This document shows positions 1 through 8,420 of a stretch of DNA of 64,000 nt, piece after piece. Position numbers and translations under genes: made by a program. The stretch is taken from positions 186,001 to 250,000 of the forward strand of contig NZ_WWCN01000010.1 of NCBI RefSeq assembly GCF_009857445.1. The letters run 5' to 3'. The notes beneath the pieces were generated by a model, which worked only from the letters and a program-made list of their open reading frames with translations, was not told where the DNA came from and made no database searches. Numbering within the stretch: the first letter of the stretch is position 1; every line of letters begins with the position of its first letter. This DNA is from Duganella flavida. Lineage in GTDB: Bacteria; Pseudomonadota; Gammaproteobacteria; Burkholderiales; Burkholderiaceae_D.

Positions 1-545
1 TTCTTCATATGCGCTTTTACGGTTTCTTCAGAAATCGACAGGTGCTCGGCGATGCGGCGATTCGAGTTGCCGCTCGCCGCACAATTCAGCACTTCCATCT
101 CGCGCGAGCTTAACGGCCCCTGGCCCATGTGCTGGGCCAGTTCCATCGCGATCTCCGGCGGAATGCGGCGCTGGCCCATGTGCACGCCGCGCACCGTATC
201 CAGCAAGTCCTTGCGCAAAGTGCTCTTCAACAGGAAGCCTGCCGCACCGCCTTGTACGGCGCGTAGAATCTGCGCATCGCCTTTGTAGGTAGTGAGCATG
301 ACGACGCGCGCATTGTTTTGCTCGCGCCGTATCTCATGTAGCGCGGTGACGCCGTCCATCACCGGCATGGCGATATCCATGATGGTGACGTCGGGCCGCA
401 GCCGCACGTGGGCATCCACAGCCTCGCGGCCATTGGATGCCTCGCCCACCACGCGCATGTCTGCCTGCGCGGAGATGGCTTCGCCGAGACCTTCGCGCAG
501 CAGCGGATGGTCGTCGACGATCAGCACCGAGATGGCGTCGCTCAT
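1..545 (-). CDS. NarL/FixJ (LuxR-type) response regulator, 3' end cut off by window
   Basis: Reading leftwards from an ATG at 545, the protein starts with the receiver strand VLIVDDHP, carries the phospho-acceptor Asp in the block TIMDIAMPVMDG, and has the conserved Lys in FLLKSTLRKD. It then enters a LuxR-type helix-turn-helix (LSSREMEVLN, followed by NSNRRIAEHLSISEETVKAH) that is cut by the window edge. It would be a cytoplasmic transcription factor activated by a partner histidine kinase that is not visible here. It lies 1 nt after the stop of the upstream metallo-hydrolase gene on the same strand, so co-transcription is possible. Family assignment is secure; the target genes are unknown. 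Confidence 0.93.
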   Translation of the reverse strand, partial: MSDAISVLIVDDHPLLREGLGEAISAQADMRVVGEASNGREAVDAHVRLRPDVTIMDIAMPVMDGVTALHEIRREQNNARVVMLTTYKGDAQILRAVQGGAAGFLLKSTLRKDLLDTVRGVHMGQRRIPPEIAMELAQHMGQGPLSSREMEVLNCAASGNSNRRIAEHLSISEETVKAHMK

Positions 546-546
546 A

Positions 547-1482
547 TCAGCGCAGCTGGCTGTAGGCCACCGGCACCCACTGGTAGCCCTTGCCGTTGCT
601 GCGCAAGTGACCCAGACCGGGGAAGGACAGGTGCGATACGCCGACTAGCGTGCCGTCCTTGGCCACGGCCTGGAACACCTTGGCGCGCGCTGCGGCTGCG
701 GCCTTGGCGTCGCTATCGAAGCCGATGGTCACTTCTAGATGGTCGAACTGCACTGCAGCGACGTGGATCAAGTCACCCAGCAGCACTAGCTTCTTGCCCT
801 TGCTTTCCACCGTGTAGATGGTGTGGCCCGGCGTGTGGCCGTAGCTCGACGTCGCGCGTACGCCCGGCGCCAGTTCGGTATCGCCGCTGAATGGCTTCAG
901 GTGCTGCGCAGCCGCATACGGTGACAGCGACGCCACCGCGCCCTGGAAGAAGCCCTTGCTGTCGGCTGGCGCTTTATCCTGGTTGGCTTGGCTGAGCCAG
1001 AAATCGGTATCGCGCTTATCGGCGCGCACCACAGCGTTCGGGAATACCAGCTGGCTGTTGGCTGCCAGTCCGCCCACGTGGTCCGGGTGCAAATGGGTCA
1101 GGTAGATTTCATCGACTTGCTCCGGCTGGTAACCGGAAGCCTTGATGTTGGCCACCAGTTTGCCGAGGGTAGGGCCGAACAAGCTGCCCGCGCCGGTATC
1201 GACCAGTATCAGTTTGCTGCCGGTGTTGATCAGGAAGCCGTTGACCGAGGTCTCGGTCGGCAGGCTCTGGAAATTGCGCGCTAGCGCCTTGGCGGTGACG
1301 TCGGCCGGTTCGTGCAGCAGTTTGTCGATCGGCAGGTCGACGGTGCCGTCGCTGACGGCGGTGACTTCAAAGTCGCCCAGCATGATGCGGTGGAAACCGG
1401 GAGCGTTGGTGCCGGCCAGTGGCGCGGCGGCGAAGACGGGAGCGGCGAAGGCCAGTGCGGCCAGTAGTGGGGTAAATTTCAT
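547..1482 (-). CDS. Secreted metallo-beta-lactamase-fold hydrolase
   Basis: This 311-aa protein has a clear Sec signal peptide (MKFTPLLAALAFAAPVFA). The metal-binding motif HLHPDHVGG follows about residues 118-126, with later conserved histidines in SSYGHTPGHT and in the strand VLLGDLIH. That places it in the MBL-fold hydrolase superfamily, probably a periplasmic lactonase- or esterase-like enzyme; the substrate cannot be read from sequence. I chose the ATG at 1482 because AAGGA lies 8 nt upstream and the signal peptide starts there; in-frame ATGs at 1491 and 1560 give longer, less natural N-termini. It is divergent from a LysR regulator, which likely controls it through the half-sites between them. 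Confidence 0.9.
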   Translation of the reverse strand: MKFTPLLAALAFAAPVFAAAPLAGTNAPGFHRIMLGDFEVTAVSDGTVDLPIDKLLHEPADVTAKALARNFQSLPTETSVNGFLINTGSKLILVDTGAGSLFGPTLGKLVANIKASGYQPEQVDEIYLTHLHPDHVGGLAANSQLVFPNAVVRADKRDTDFWLSQANQDKAPADSKGFFQGAVASLSPYAAAQHLKPFSGDTELAPGVRATSSYGHTPGHTIYTVESKGKKLVLLGDLIHVAAVQFDHLEVTIGFDSDAKAAAAARAKVFQAVAKDGTLVGVSHLSFPGLGHLRSNGKGYQWVPVAYSQLR

Positions 1483-1525
1483 TGCTGTCATCCTTAACAA
1501 TTCATCGATAAACAGCAGTATGCTG

Positions 1526-1584
1526 CTTTGCAATAAATGGCACAATACGCAAAGAAGCAAATAGTCTTTGCGAAATCCGCAAAG
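1526..1584. promoter_or_regulatory. Putative LysR operator: repeated CGCAAAG/CTTTGCG half-sites
   Basis: Between the divergent hydrolase and LysR genes the 7-mer CGCAAAG occurs at 1548-1554 and 1578-1584. Its reverse complement occurs at 1566-1572, and a shorter CTTTGC at 1526-1531. The 1548/1566 pair is separated by 11 nt and the 1566/1578 pair by 5 nt, giving two overlapping inverted repeats. This is the expected arrangement for a LysR regulatory site plus activation site. Direct observation; regulator identity is inferred from position. Confidence 0.55.
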
Positions 1585-1605
1585 ATGTCTGGCGATGGAG
1601 AGATG

Positions 1606-2577
1606 ATGATCGATGCTTTGAAATGCTTCGTTACGGTAGTGGAACTGAGTAGCTTGTCGCGCGCGGCGGTGCAGCTGGAAATGGCGGTGTCCTCAGTGTC
1701 GCGCAAGGTCGATGCGCTGGAAGAGGAGCTGGGCGCGCGCCTGCTGCTACGCAGTTCGCGCAAGGTGATCCTGACCGATGCGGGCGAACGCTTTTTGCCG
1801 CGCGCCCGCAATATCCTGGCCGAACTGGCCGATGGTAAAAACGCCGTGCAGGAACTGGACAGCGAGCCGCGCGGCTTGTTGACAGTGACCGCACCCGCCG
1901 CATTCGGCCGTCTGCACGTGGCGCCGGCCATTGCCAGTTTTTTGGCACGCCATCCGCTGATCGAAGTGGACCTGCATGTCAGCGATGATGTGGTGGACTT
2001 GTCGGCACGCCGCGTGGACGTGGCGGTGCGCGCCGGCGTGCTGCCGGCCAGCGATCTGGTGGCGACGCGGCTGGCAGGCATGAACCGTGTGGTCAGCGCC
2101 AGCCCGGCCTATCTGGAGCGGCATGGCTGGCCTACCTCGCCGGTGGACCTGCTCAATCATGAATGCCTGACGGTGAACGGCCGCGTGCCGCCGCGCGGCT
2201 GGTGGCGCTTTGAAGGCGTGAATGGGTACCAGCCCTTGCCGGTAAAGGGGCGCTTGCGCTGTGACGATACCGACTCGCTGCTGCATGCGGCCATCAGCGG
2301 CGCGGGCATTGTGCATCTGGCGAACTGGCTGGCGAGTGACGCTATCGTGGCGGGGCAGCTGGTGCCGGTGTTCCCGATGCTGCCGGTGGAGCGTGATATC
2401 GCCAACGCGCGCCGTGATCCGAACGAACCGGCGATCCATGCGGTGCATATGCCGGGTCGTTCGAACCAGGCCAAGGCCCAGCTATTGATACGTCATTTGA
2501 GGGAGTATTTTGGCAGTCCCGCTTACTGGGACCTTGCGATGCAGGCTGCCGGGGCGGGCGAGCGTCGCGCCCCGTGA
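1606..2577 (+). CDS. LysR family transcriptional regulator
   Basis: This is a 323-aa LysR-type regulator. The N-terminal winged helix-turn-helix covers about residues 1-60 (LSSLSRAAVQLEMAVSSVSR, then the wing GARLLLRSSRKV with LTDAGERF). A substrate-binding domain of the CrgA/DsdC-like group follows, with the usual segments GLLTVTAPAAFGRLH and VDVAVRAG. I chose the ATG at 1606 because GGAG lies 5 nt upstream; ATGs at 1585 and 1603 are alternatives. It is divergent from the metallo-hydrolase at 547-1482 and is probably its regulator and autoregulator, through the CGCAAAG half-sites in the shared intergenic region. The effector is unknown. Confidence 0.93.
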   Translation: MIDALKCFVTVVELSSLSRAAVQLEMAVSSVSRKVDALEEELGARLLLRSSRKVILTDAGERFLPRARNILAELADGKNAVQELDSEPRGLLTVTAPAAFGRLHVAPAIASFLARHPLIEVDLHVSDDVVDLSARRVDVAVRAGVLPASDLVATRLAGMNRVVSASPAYLERHGWPTSPVDLLNHECLTVNGRVPPRGWWRFEGVNGYQPLPVKGRLRCDDTDSLLHAAISGAGIVHLANWLASDAIVAGQLVPVFPMLPVERDIANARRDPNEPAIHAVHMPGRSNQAKAQLLIRHLREYFGSPAYWDLAMQAAGAGERRAP

Positions 2578-2593
2578 GGTGAGTTAGCTGGGA

Positions 2594-3553
2594 TTAGTCC
2601 CAGTCGCCCCCACCGCCACCGCCGCCGCTATCGCCACCGCTGCTGCTGCCGCCATCGTCCCAGCCACCGCTGGTGCCGAAGTCGTTGCCGCCCATGTCGT
2701 CGCGGCGCAGCAGTTCATCGCGCGACGAAGGATCGTCGTACATGATGTCGTTGCGTTGCTGGTCGTGGTTACCCGAATTGGAATCGTGGCCGCCGGTGAA
2801 CTGGCGTGCAATCGCCTCACCAGCCACAATACCCGCACCTACCGCCGCACCAGTTGCCAGGCCGCCCATGATGCGCGAGCCCATGCCCGGTTGCGCAGGC
2901 TGCGGATAGCCTGGCTGTCCGTAACCCGGTTGACCATAACCTTGCTGCTGCGGATAGCCGCCCCCCGGAGGATAGCCCGGCGCTGCACCCGGATTGTAGC
3001 CGGCCGGGTTGAAACCATCGTTAGCCGCTTGCTGTTGCTGGCGGCGTTGCATGAAGCGCGTCGCCAGCCAGATAAAACCGGCCAGGCCCGCGCCCCAAAT
3101 CAGGATGCTGCCCAGCGAGATACCGCTGCTCTGCGGAGGATTAGCGTAACCACCATTACTGTAGCTGCCGTTACTGGCGTGACGCGCCGGCTGCTGCGAA
3201 TAATTGATCTTCTGGCCTTCTTCAATTAGCGTGAGCAGTTTGGTAACTGCCTGCGGATCGACTTTAGGTAAGCCCGGTGCCAGCTGCTGCGCCTTGTTAA
3301 AGGATGCCTTAGCCGCCGCAAATTGGCCTTGCTTGGCCTGGAGCTCGGCTTCGACAAAATAGGCTTTGGCACTGTTGGGGTGCGCCTTCAGCACTTGGTC
3401 CAACATGGTTTGTGCCTCAGCGTATTTACCTGCTTCTGCCGCCACGTAGATATCGTGAATGGTCGGTTCGGCGGCAAATACTGGGGCTGCGAACGCCAGA
3501 GCGCCGGCCAGCATGGTGACACGTGCAATAGATTGTGCCGTCATATGGTTCAT
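2594..3553 (-). CDS. TPR-repeat, single-pass membrane protein with glycine-rich tail
   Basis: The 319-aa product starts with a signal peptide (ending FAAPVFAAE). Two TPR-like helix pairs follow (AGKYAEAQTMLDQVLKAHPN and GQFAAAKASFNKAQQLAPG). A transmembrane helix at about residues 140-160 (LIWGAGLAGFIWLATRF) leads into a Gln-rich stretch, a Pro/Gly/Tyr/Gln repeat (PGYGQPGY), a second glycine/alanine-rich hydrophobic stretch (about 230-250), and an acidic tail ending in a run of Gly and DWD. The start at 3553 is supported by AGGAGG 6 nt upstream. The TPR part suggests an assembly or scaffolding role in the envelope. I do not recognise a named family for the whole protein, and the function is unknown. 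Confidence 0.8.
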   Translation of the reverse strand: MNHMTAQSIARVTMLAGALAFAAPVFAAEPTIHDIYVAAEAGKYAEAQTMLDQVLKAHPNSAKAYFVEAELQAKQGQFAAAKASFNKAQQLAPGLPKVDPQAVTKLLTLIEEGQKINYSQQPARHASNGSYSNGGYANPPQSSGISLGSILIWGAGLAGFIWLATRFMQRRQQQQAANDGFNPAGYNPGAAPGYPPGGGYPQQQGYGQPGYGQPGYPQPAQPGMGSRIMGGLATGAAVGAGIVAGEAIARQFTGGHDSNSGNHDQQRNDIMYDDPSSRDELLRRDDMGGNDFGTSGGWDDGGSSSGGDSGGGGGGGDWD

Positions 3554-3594
3554 GTGATACCTCCTGGTGAAGACAGGCCTAAGATGAAGGTAGT

Positions 3595-4854
3595 TTACGC
3601 TAATTTCAAGGGGCCTGTGGTGCGTTGCAGTACAGAGTCGCGCGCGGCCGCGATGCTGGCGGCGACCATGTCGGCGGTGGCCGCGCACAGTGTCCAGCCA
3701 AGGTGGCCGTGGCCAGTGTTATAGAACACGCCTGGCGCCTTGCCGGGACCAACGCGCGGCATCAAATCCGGCATCATCGGCCGCAGTCCGGCCCAGGGGG
3801 TGATGCTGCGCGTGCTGACGCTGGGGAAGTTCTGTTGCACCCACTCTGTCAGCGGCGCGATGCGGTCGGCGCGGATGTCGCGGTTAAAACCGTGGAACTC
3901 CGCAGTGCCAGCCACCCGCAGGCGGTTGTCGCCAAGACGGCTGCTTACCAGCTTCACGGTGTCGTCGACCAGGCTCACTTGCGGCGCAGCGGCCTGGCTG
4001 GCCGCATCGTCCAGCTGCAGCGTGACCGAATAGCCTTTGACCGGATAGACGTTGACGTCATCGCCAACTTGCGCCGCCAGTTCGCGGCTGGCCGCGCCGG
4101 CGCAGATCACGACCGCATCGTAATCGGTGGTGTCGGCGCTATCGCCTTGCAGCACGGTGACGCTGACGCCACCGCCGCTGGCGCTGAGCTGCACCACCTC
4201 TTGATTGAAGCGCAGCTGCGCACCGAGGCGCTGCGCAGCTTGCGCCAGCCCGTTGGTAAATTTATGAATATCGCCGCTGCTATCGCTCTCGGTGTAATGA
4301 CCGCCGTAGTACTGGCCTTGCAGCGCCGGTTCAATCGCGCGCATCTCGTCCGGCGTGACGGCGCGGCGCGGTACGCCGCCGCGCTCCAGCAGCTTACTGA
4401 CGGCTAGCGCATGCTCGAACTCTTCTCGGTCGCGATGAATGTGCAGGATGCCCTGGCGTTTCAGGTCAAACTGGATGCCCTCATCATCGGCCCACTGGAA
4501 CAGGTGCTCGCGCGCGGCGACCGCCATGCGGGCGAGGGCGATGGTGTTGTCGTGATATTGCGGCATGGCGCCGATAAACTCAGTCAGCCATGACAGCTTG
4601 TGCCACGTAGGATGCGCATGCAACAGCAGCGGCGCATCGCTGCGCAGCATCCATTGCAAGGCCTTGGCTATGGTGGAACGGTGATTCCATACCTCTGCAT
4701 TGGAGACCGACAGCTGGCCGCCGTTGGCATACGAGGTCTCCATCGCCGCGTAGCGATGGCGTTCCAGCAGGGTGACGGCGAAACCTCGCTTGGCGAGGGC
4801 ATAGGCGGTGGTCACCCCGGTGACGCCGCCGCCGATGATGGCGATGGTTTTCAT
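3595..4854 (-). CDS. dadA: D-amino acid dehydrogenase (FAD)
   Basis: The 419-aa protein begins with a dinucleotide-binding motif (IAIIGGGVTG at about residues 4-13) and the DadA hallmark block ETSYANGGQLS at about 39-49. The C-terminal FAD-contact block is NTGHGHLGWTL. Length and motif order match DadA, the membrane-associated flavoenzyme that deaminates D-amino acids (mainly D-Ala) to 2-oxoacids and passes electrons to quinones. It stands between the TPR gene and the DUF885 gene on the same strand, with 41 and 48 nt gaps, so an operon is not certain. An alanine racemase partner is not visible in the window. A related glycine/D-amino acid oxidase of another specificity cannot be excluded. Confidence 0.85.
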   Translation of the reverse strand: MKTIAIIGGGVTGVTTAYALAKRGFAVTLLERHRYAAMETSYANGGQLSVSNAEVWNHRSTIAKALQWMLRSDAPLLLHAHPTWHKLSWLTEFIGAMPQYHDNTIALARMAVAAREHLFQWADDEGIQFDLKRQGILHIHRDREEFEHALAVSKLLERGGVPRRAVTPDEMRAIEPALQGQYYGGHYTESDSSGDIHKFTNGLAQAAQRLGAQLRFNQEVVQLSASGGGVSVTVLQGDSADTTDYDAVVICAGAASRELAAQVGDDVNVYPVKGYSVTLQLDDAASQAAAPQVSLVDDTVKLVSSRLGDNRLRVAGTAEFHGFNRDIRADRIAPLTEWVQQNFPSVSTRSITPWAGLRPMMPDLMPRVGPGKAPGVFYNTGHGHLGWTLCAATADMVAASIAAARDSVLQRTTGPLKLA

Positions 4855-4902
4855 GATTGAGATAACAAGCTTACAAGAAAATCATCGCCGTATAAACGAC
4901 TT

Positions 4903-6738
4903 TTATGCTTTCTGTTGTTTGGCGATGTAACGGTCAATTACGGTTGGCAGCACCGTCAGCGGCACGCCGGTGCTGGTCACCAGCGCGTCGTTGAAGCCGG
5001 CCAGGTCGAACTTGGCACCCAGCGCCGCCTTGGCGCGCTCGCGCTGACGCAGGATTTCGTTGTGGCCCATCTTGTAGCCGCAGGCCTGGCCCGGCGATAC
5101 GGTGTAGCGGTCGATTTCGCTGGTCATGGCTTGCTGGCCACGGCCGGTGTTCTCGACCAGGAAGCGGATCGCCTGTTCGCGCGTCCACTTCAAAGCGTGC
5201 ATGCCGGTGTCCACCACCAGGCGGCAAGCGCGGAATTGCTGCGCCTGGAGATAGCCGATCTGGCTAAATGGATCGTTGGTGTACAGGCCGAATTCATCGA
5301 CCAGTTGTTCCGCATACAGCGCCCAGCCTTCGATGAAGGCGTTGAAGCCGATCAGCGAAGAGATCAGCGGCAGCTGGTCGTGGTGCTCGGCCAGGTAGGC
5401 GCCTTGCCACGCGTGGCCCGGCAAGCCTTCGTGCGCGGTCAGCGTAGCGATTTCCGATTTCGGCCACAGCGTGGTCGATTTCAGGTTGATGTAGTAGATC
5501 GCAGGGCGCGAACCGTCCAGCGACGCGAAGTTCATATAGCCCAGCGGTGCACCGGCTTCGATATCGATCGGCACGCGCTTGATCTGCAGCGGCACTTTCA
5601 TGTCGAGGTGCGAAATCTGCGGCATCAGCTTGCGCACCGCCAGTACTCGCTCATTGCAGTAGGCGATCAGCTCTTCGCGGCCCTTGTCGTTATCGGCGTA
5701 GAAGCGTTGCGGGTCTTTCGACAACCCGAGCAGGCGCTGGCCCACGGTGCCCTGGGTGAGGCCTTGCTTTTTCAGGATGGCGTCGATGCGCGCCTGCAGC
5801 TGCTTGTTCTGTTCCAGGCCGATGGCGTGGATTTCTTTCGCGCTGCGGGTGGTCGAGGTGCCAAGGCGCAGCGCCCACTCGTAATAGGCTGCGCCGTCCG
5901 GCAGGCGGTGCACGCCGGCCACGCTGGTGGCTTTGGCCGAGGCTTTGCTGAAGGTGTCGATCTGGCGTTCCAGCGCAGGGTAGACCGAGCCTTCCACCAG
6001 TTTCAGTGCGCGTGCGTGCCAGTCGCCCGAGATGCTCTGCTTTTGCGTGCGTTCGGTGATCGAAGTCACCAGCTTTTGTTCAGCGGCTGCGGTCTTGCGG
6101 AAGTCCTGCAACTGGCCCAAGGCGGTGCGGCAGATGAAGTCCGGCGGCATGATACCTTTGCCGGCTTGCTCGGCGATGCGCGCGGTTTCCTGGTCCAGCA
6201 TTTTGGCCATGCCGGCCAGGCGTTCGAGGTAGGCCTCGGCGTCGGCGGCGTCGTTGATCTGGTGCTGCGAATCGAGAAATTCCGGGATGCGCGTCAGCGT
6301 GCCGTCCTGCTGCGTGACAGGGAAAGGTGCGGTGCCGCCATTGAAGCCGGACGCCGCGCCGCCGAATGGAAAGCGCAGGCCGGCGATGCCCGATTCCGCT
6401 GCGTAGGCGACGGTGTCGTAGCGGATTTGCGCGTCGGCGCTCAAGGCCTTGCGGTCGATGGCGCGCAGGCGGCTGTGGATGGATTTGACTTCCGCTGCCC
6501 ACGCGGCATCGCCCGTTGGCGACAGGTCTTCCAGCTGAGACTTCAGCGCGGCGCGCGCGCCCTTGTCCAGGCCTAAGCCGGTGGCGCTGGTTGGCGACAG
6601 GCGCAGGACTTCTTCCGCAATATCCTCCAGCAGCTTGCTGAAAGTGGCGTCGGCGGTGCCGGTGTCGGCCCACGACAGCCCAGGAACGGCGGTGGCGGAG
6701 AGGGCGGCCAGCAGGAACTCGCGGCGGGAATAAGTCAT
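4903..6738 (-). CDS. DUF885 family protein, Tat-exported metallopeptidase-like
   Basis: This 611-aa protein carries a twin-arginine signal (SRREFLLAALSATAV at residues 4-18), so it is probably exported folded. It matches the DUF885 family over its full length, including the metal-site motif HEGLPGH in the last third (TLTAHEGLPGHAWQ) and the downstream FIEGWALYAEQL block that supplies the third ligand in HExxH-type peptidases. The family contains putative zinc carboxypeptidase-like enzymes; no substrate is established from sequence. It is followed 49 nt later by dadA on the same strand, so a role in periplasmic peptide or D-amino-acid turnover is possible but only inferred. Confidence 0.88.
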   Translation of the reverse strand: MTYSRREFLLAALSATAVPGLSWADTGTADATFSKLLEDIAEEVLRLSPTSATGLGLDKGARAALKSQLEDLSPTGDAAWAAEVKSIHSRLRAIDRKALSADAQIRYDTVAYAAESGIAGLRFPFGGAASGFNGGTAPFPVTQQDGTLTRIPEFLDSQHQINDAADAEAYLERLAGMAKMLDQETARIAEQAGKGIMPPDFICRTALGQLQDFRKTAAAEQKLVTSITERTQKQSISGDWHARALKLVEGSVYPALERQIDTFSKASAKATSVAGVHRLPDGAAYYEWALRLGTSTTRSAKEIHAIGLEQNKQLQARIDAILKKQGLTQGTVGQRLLGLSKDPQRFYADNDKGREELIAYCNERVLAVRKLMPQISHLDMKVPLQIKRVPIDIEAGAPLGYMNFASLDGSRPAIYYINLKSTTLWPKSEIATLTAHEGLPGHAWQGAYLAEHHDQLPLISSLIGFNAFIEGWALYAEQLVDEFGLYTNDPFSQIGYLQAQQFRACRLVVDTGMHALKWTREQAIRFLVENTGRGQQAMTSEIDRYTVSPGQACGYKMGHNEILRQRERAKAALGAKFDLAGFNDALVTSTGVPLTVLPTVIDRYIAKQQKA

Positions 6739-6806
6739 GGCATCCTTTGCATGGTATCAGCGGGACAATGACCTTAGCTTGTCCGCTGATGGGATGTCAA
6801 TGGCAT

Positions 6807-8312
6807 TTAGCTATCCCTGCTGAATCGTAATGCAAAGCGTGTGGCCAGCGTTTGCAGCACGTCGGCTTCCTGCCGGGGCAGGGCCAGCGCCACGTGCATG
6901 TCGGGGCGCACCAGATAGGCGGCATTTTCCAGCAGGCCGGCATGGGCGGCGTCCTCGCTCCACGGCCAGGCGTGCAGCGGCAGGCGCAAAGCTTGCGCGG
7001 CTGCGGCCAGCATAGGATCGGTGCGGCCGTAGACGTGCAGCTGCCATTCCAGCGATTGCAGGGCGCTGAAGTTATCGGATGGGAGCCACGGCAGCCGGTC
7101 GCCGCCAATCACATCGCCCGCCCGGCCGGCGCTGAGCGGGCTGTCGGGATAATGGATCAGCACTTGCGACAAGGTCTTGAACAGCGTGCGGCGCGCCGTC
7201 GCAAAGCCGCTTAGCACCGGGAACACATGCGGCAGCAGCCAACTACGCAACAGCTGTCCGCCCGCGCCCTGCGAGACGATCAGCTGGAACGCGCGGTCGG
7301 TGGTGGCCACCAGCTTGCGGGCGAAGACGATGCGCTCGGCCTCGTAGGTGTCGAGCAGCGCTGCGTCGGCGCGGCCTTGCAGCACGTGGGCCAGCTTCCA
7401 GGCGAGGTTGATGGCGTCGCCGATGCCGGTGTTCATGCCTTGGCCGCCGGCCGGGCTGTGGATGTGGGCCGCGTCGCCGGCCAGGAAGCAGCGGCCGACG
7501 CGGAAGTGCGCGGCCACGCGGTGATGCACGCGGTAGGTCGAGAACCAGTTCACCTGCTCGACGCGGATGCCGAGCAGCGGTTCCAGCACCGGGCGCACGG
7601 TTTCGAAATCCGGCTCGGGCGGCGCGTCTTCCGGCAGGATGCCGATCAGGCGCTGCATGCCGCGCGAGCGCACCGGCAGCATCAGCGCAAATGTATTGGC
7701 GCCGAGGTGGCCGACCAGATCGCGGTTCGGCGGGCCGGCGGTCTGCACGTCGGCCACGTAGAACTGGTGCTGGTACGTGCCGCCGCTGAAATCGAGCCGC
7801 AGCGATTCGCGTACGCGGCTGCGTGCACCGTCGCAGCCGCAAAGATAAACGCTGCTGGCTGTGTGGCAGTCGCCGTCCTGCTGCAGCACGGCGCGCACGC
7901 CCCATTCGTCCTGCGTGAAGGATTCGAGTTCGGTGTTCCATTCGACGTCCACGCCTTCCGCGTGCAGCTGGGCGACCAGGAAGCGTTCGTGATCGTCCTG
8001 CGGATAGGCCAGTACGAAAGGATAGGGACTGAGGCCAGCGCCGATGTCCTTGAGCGGCAGTTCGGCGATATCCTCGCCATGTTCGCGCAAATGGATGGCT
8101 TCTATTTTGATGCCCTGGTTGAGCACCACTTCGGCAAAGCCCAGCTGGCGATAGAACTCCAGCGTACGTGCGTGCACCGCCATCGCGCGCGAAGCCTGAC
8201 CGGCGCCGCTGTTTTTATCGATGATGCGGACAGCAACGCCCCGTCTTGCCAACGCAATGGCAAGCACCAAGCCGGTAGGTCCGGCGCCGACGATGAGCAC
8301 TTGAGTAGCCAT
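6807..8312 (-). CDS. FAD-dependent aromatic monooxygenase (PheA/TfdB type)
   Basis: The 501-aa protein has the three class A flavoprotein hydroxylase signatures. GxGxxG occurs at the N-terminus (VLIVGAGPTGLVLAIAL), DG in CGCDGARSRVRESL, and the FAD/ribityl motif GRCFLAGDAAHIHSPAGGQG at about residues 280-300, followed by NTGIGDAINLAWKLA. A C-terminal thioredoxin-like extension typical of the phenol hydroxylase/pentachlorophenol monooxygenase group is present. It would hydroxylate an aromatic or polyketide-like substrate using NAD(P)H and O2; the substrate is not predictable. The gene is divergent from the beta-lactamase, with a 108-nt intergenic region. Confidence 0.88.
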   Translation of the reverse strand: MATQVLIVGAGPTGLVLAIALARRGVAVRIIDKNSGAGQASRAMAVHARTLEFYRQLGFAEVVLNQGIKIEAIHLREHGEDIAELPLKDIGAGLSPYPFVLAYPQDDHERFLVAQLHAEGVDVEWNTELESFTQDEWGVRAVLQQDGDCHTASSVYLCGCDGARSRVRESLRLDFSGGTYQHQFYVADVQTAGPPNRDLVGHLGANTFALMLPVRSRGMQRLIGILPEDAPPEPDFETVRPVLEPLLGIRVEQVNWFSTYRVHHRVAAHFRVGRCFLAGDAAHIHSPAGGQGMNTGIGDAINLAWKLAHVLQGRADAALLDTYEAERIVFARKLVATTDRAFQLIVSQGAGGQLLRSWLLPHVFPVLSGFATARRTLFKTLSQVLIHYPDSPLSAGRAGDVIGGDRLPWLPSDNFSALQSLEWQLHVYGRTDPMLAAAAQALRLPLHAWPWSEDAAHAGLLENAAYLVRPDMHVALALPRQEADVLQTLATRFALRFSRDS

Positions 8313-8420
8313 GAAAAGAGTCTACAACCAAGGCGGAATGCGGCGCGCGCAATAGTGAAGCTTTTTTCCTGACGCACTGGTATGATGTGTTTTCATTTAC
8401 TTAACTATTATTCGCAGCCG

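Noticed and set aside
4915..6576. 553-codon plus-strand open frame
   Set aside because: It is exactly antisense to the DUF885 gene and has the Arg/His/Gln-rich composition of a high-GC shadow frame.
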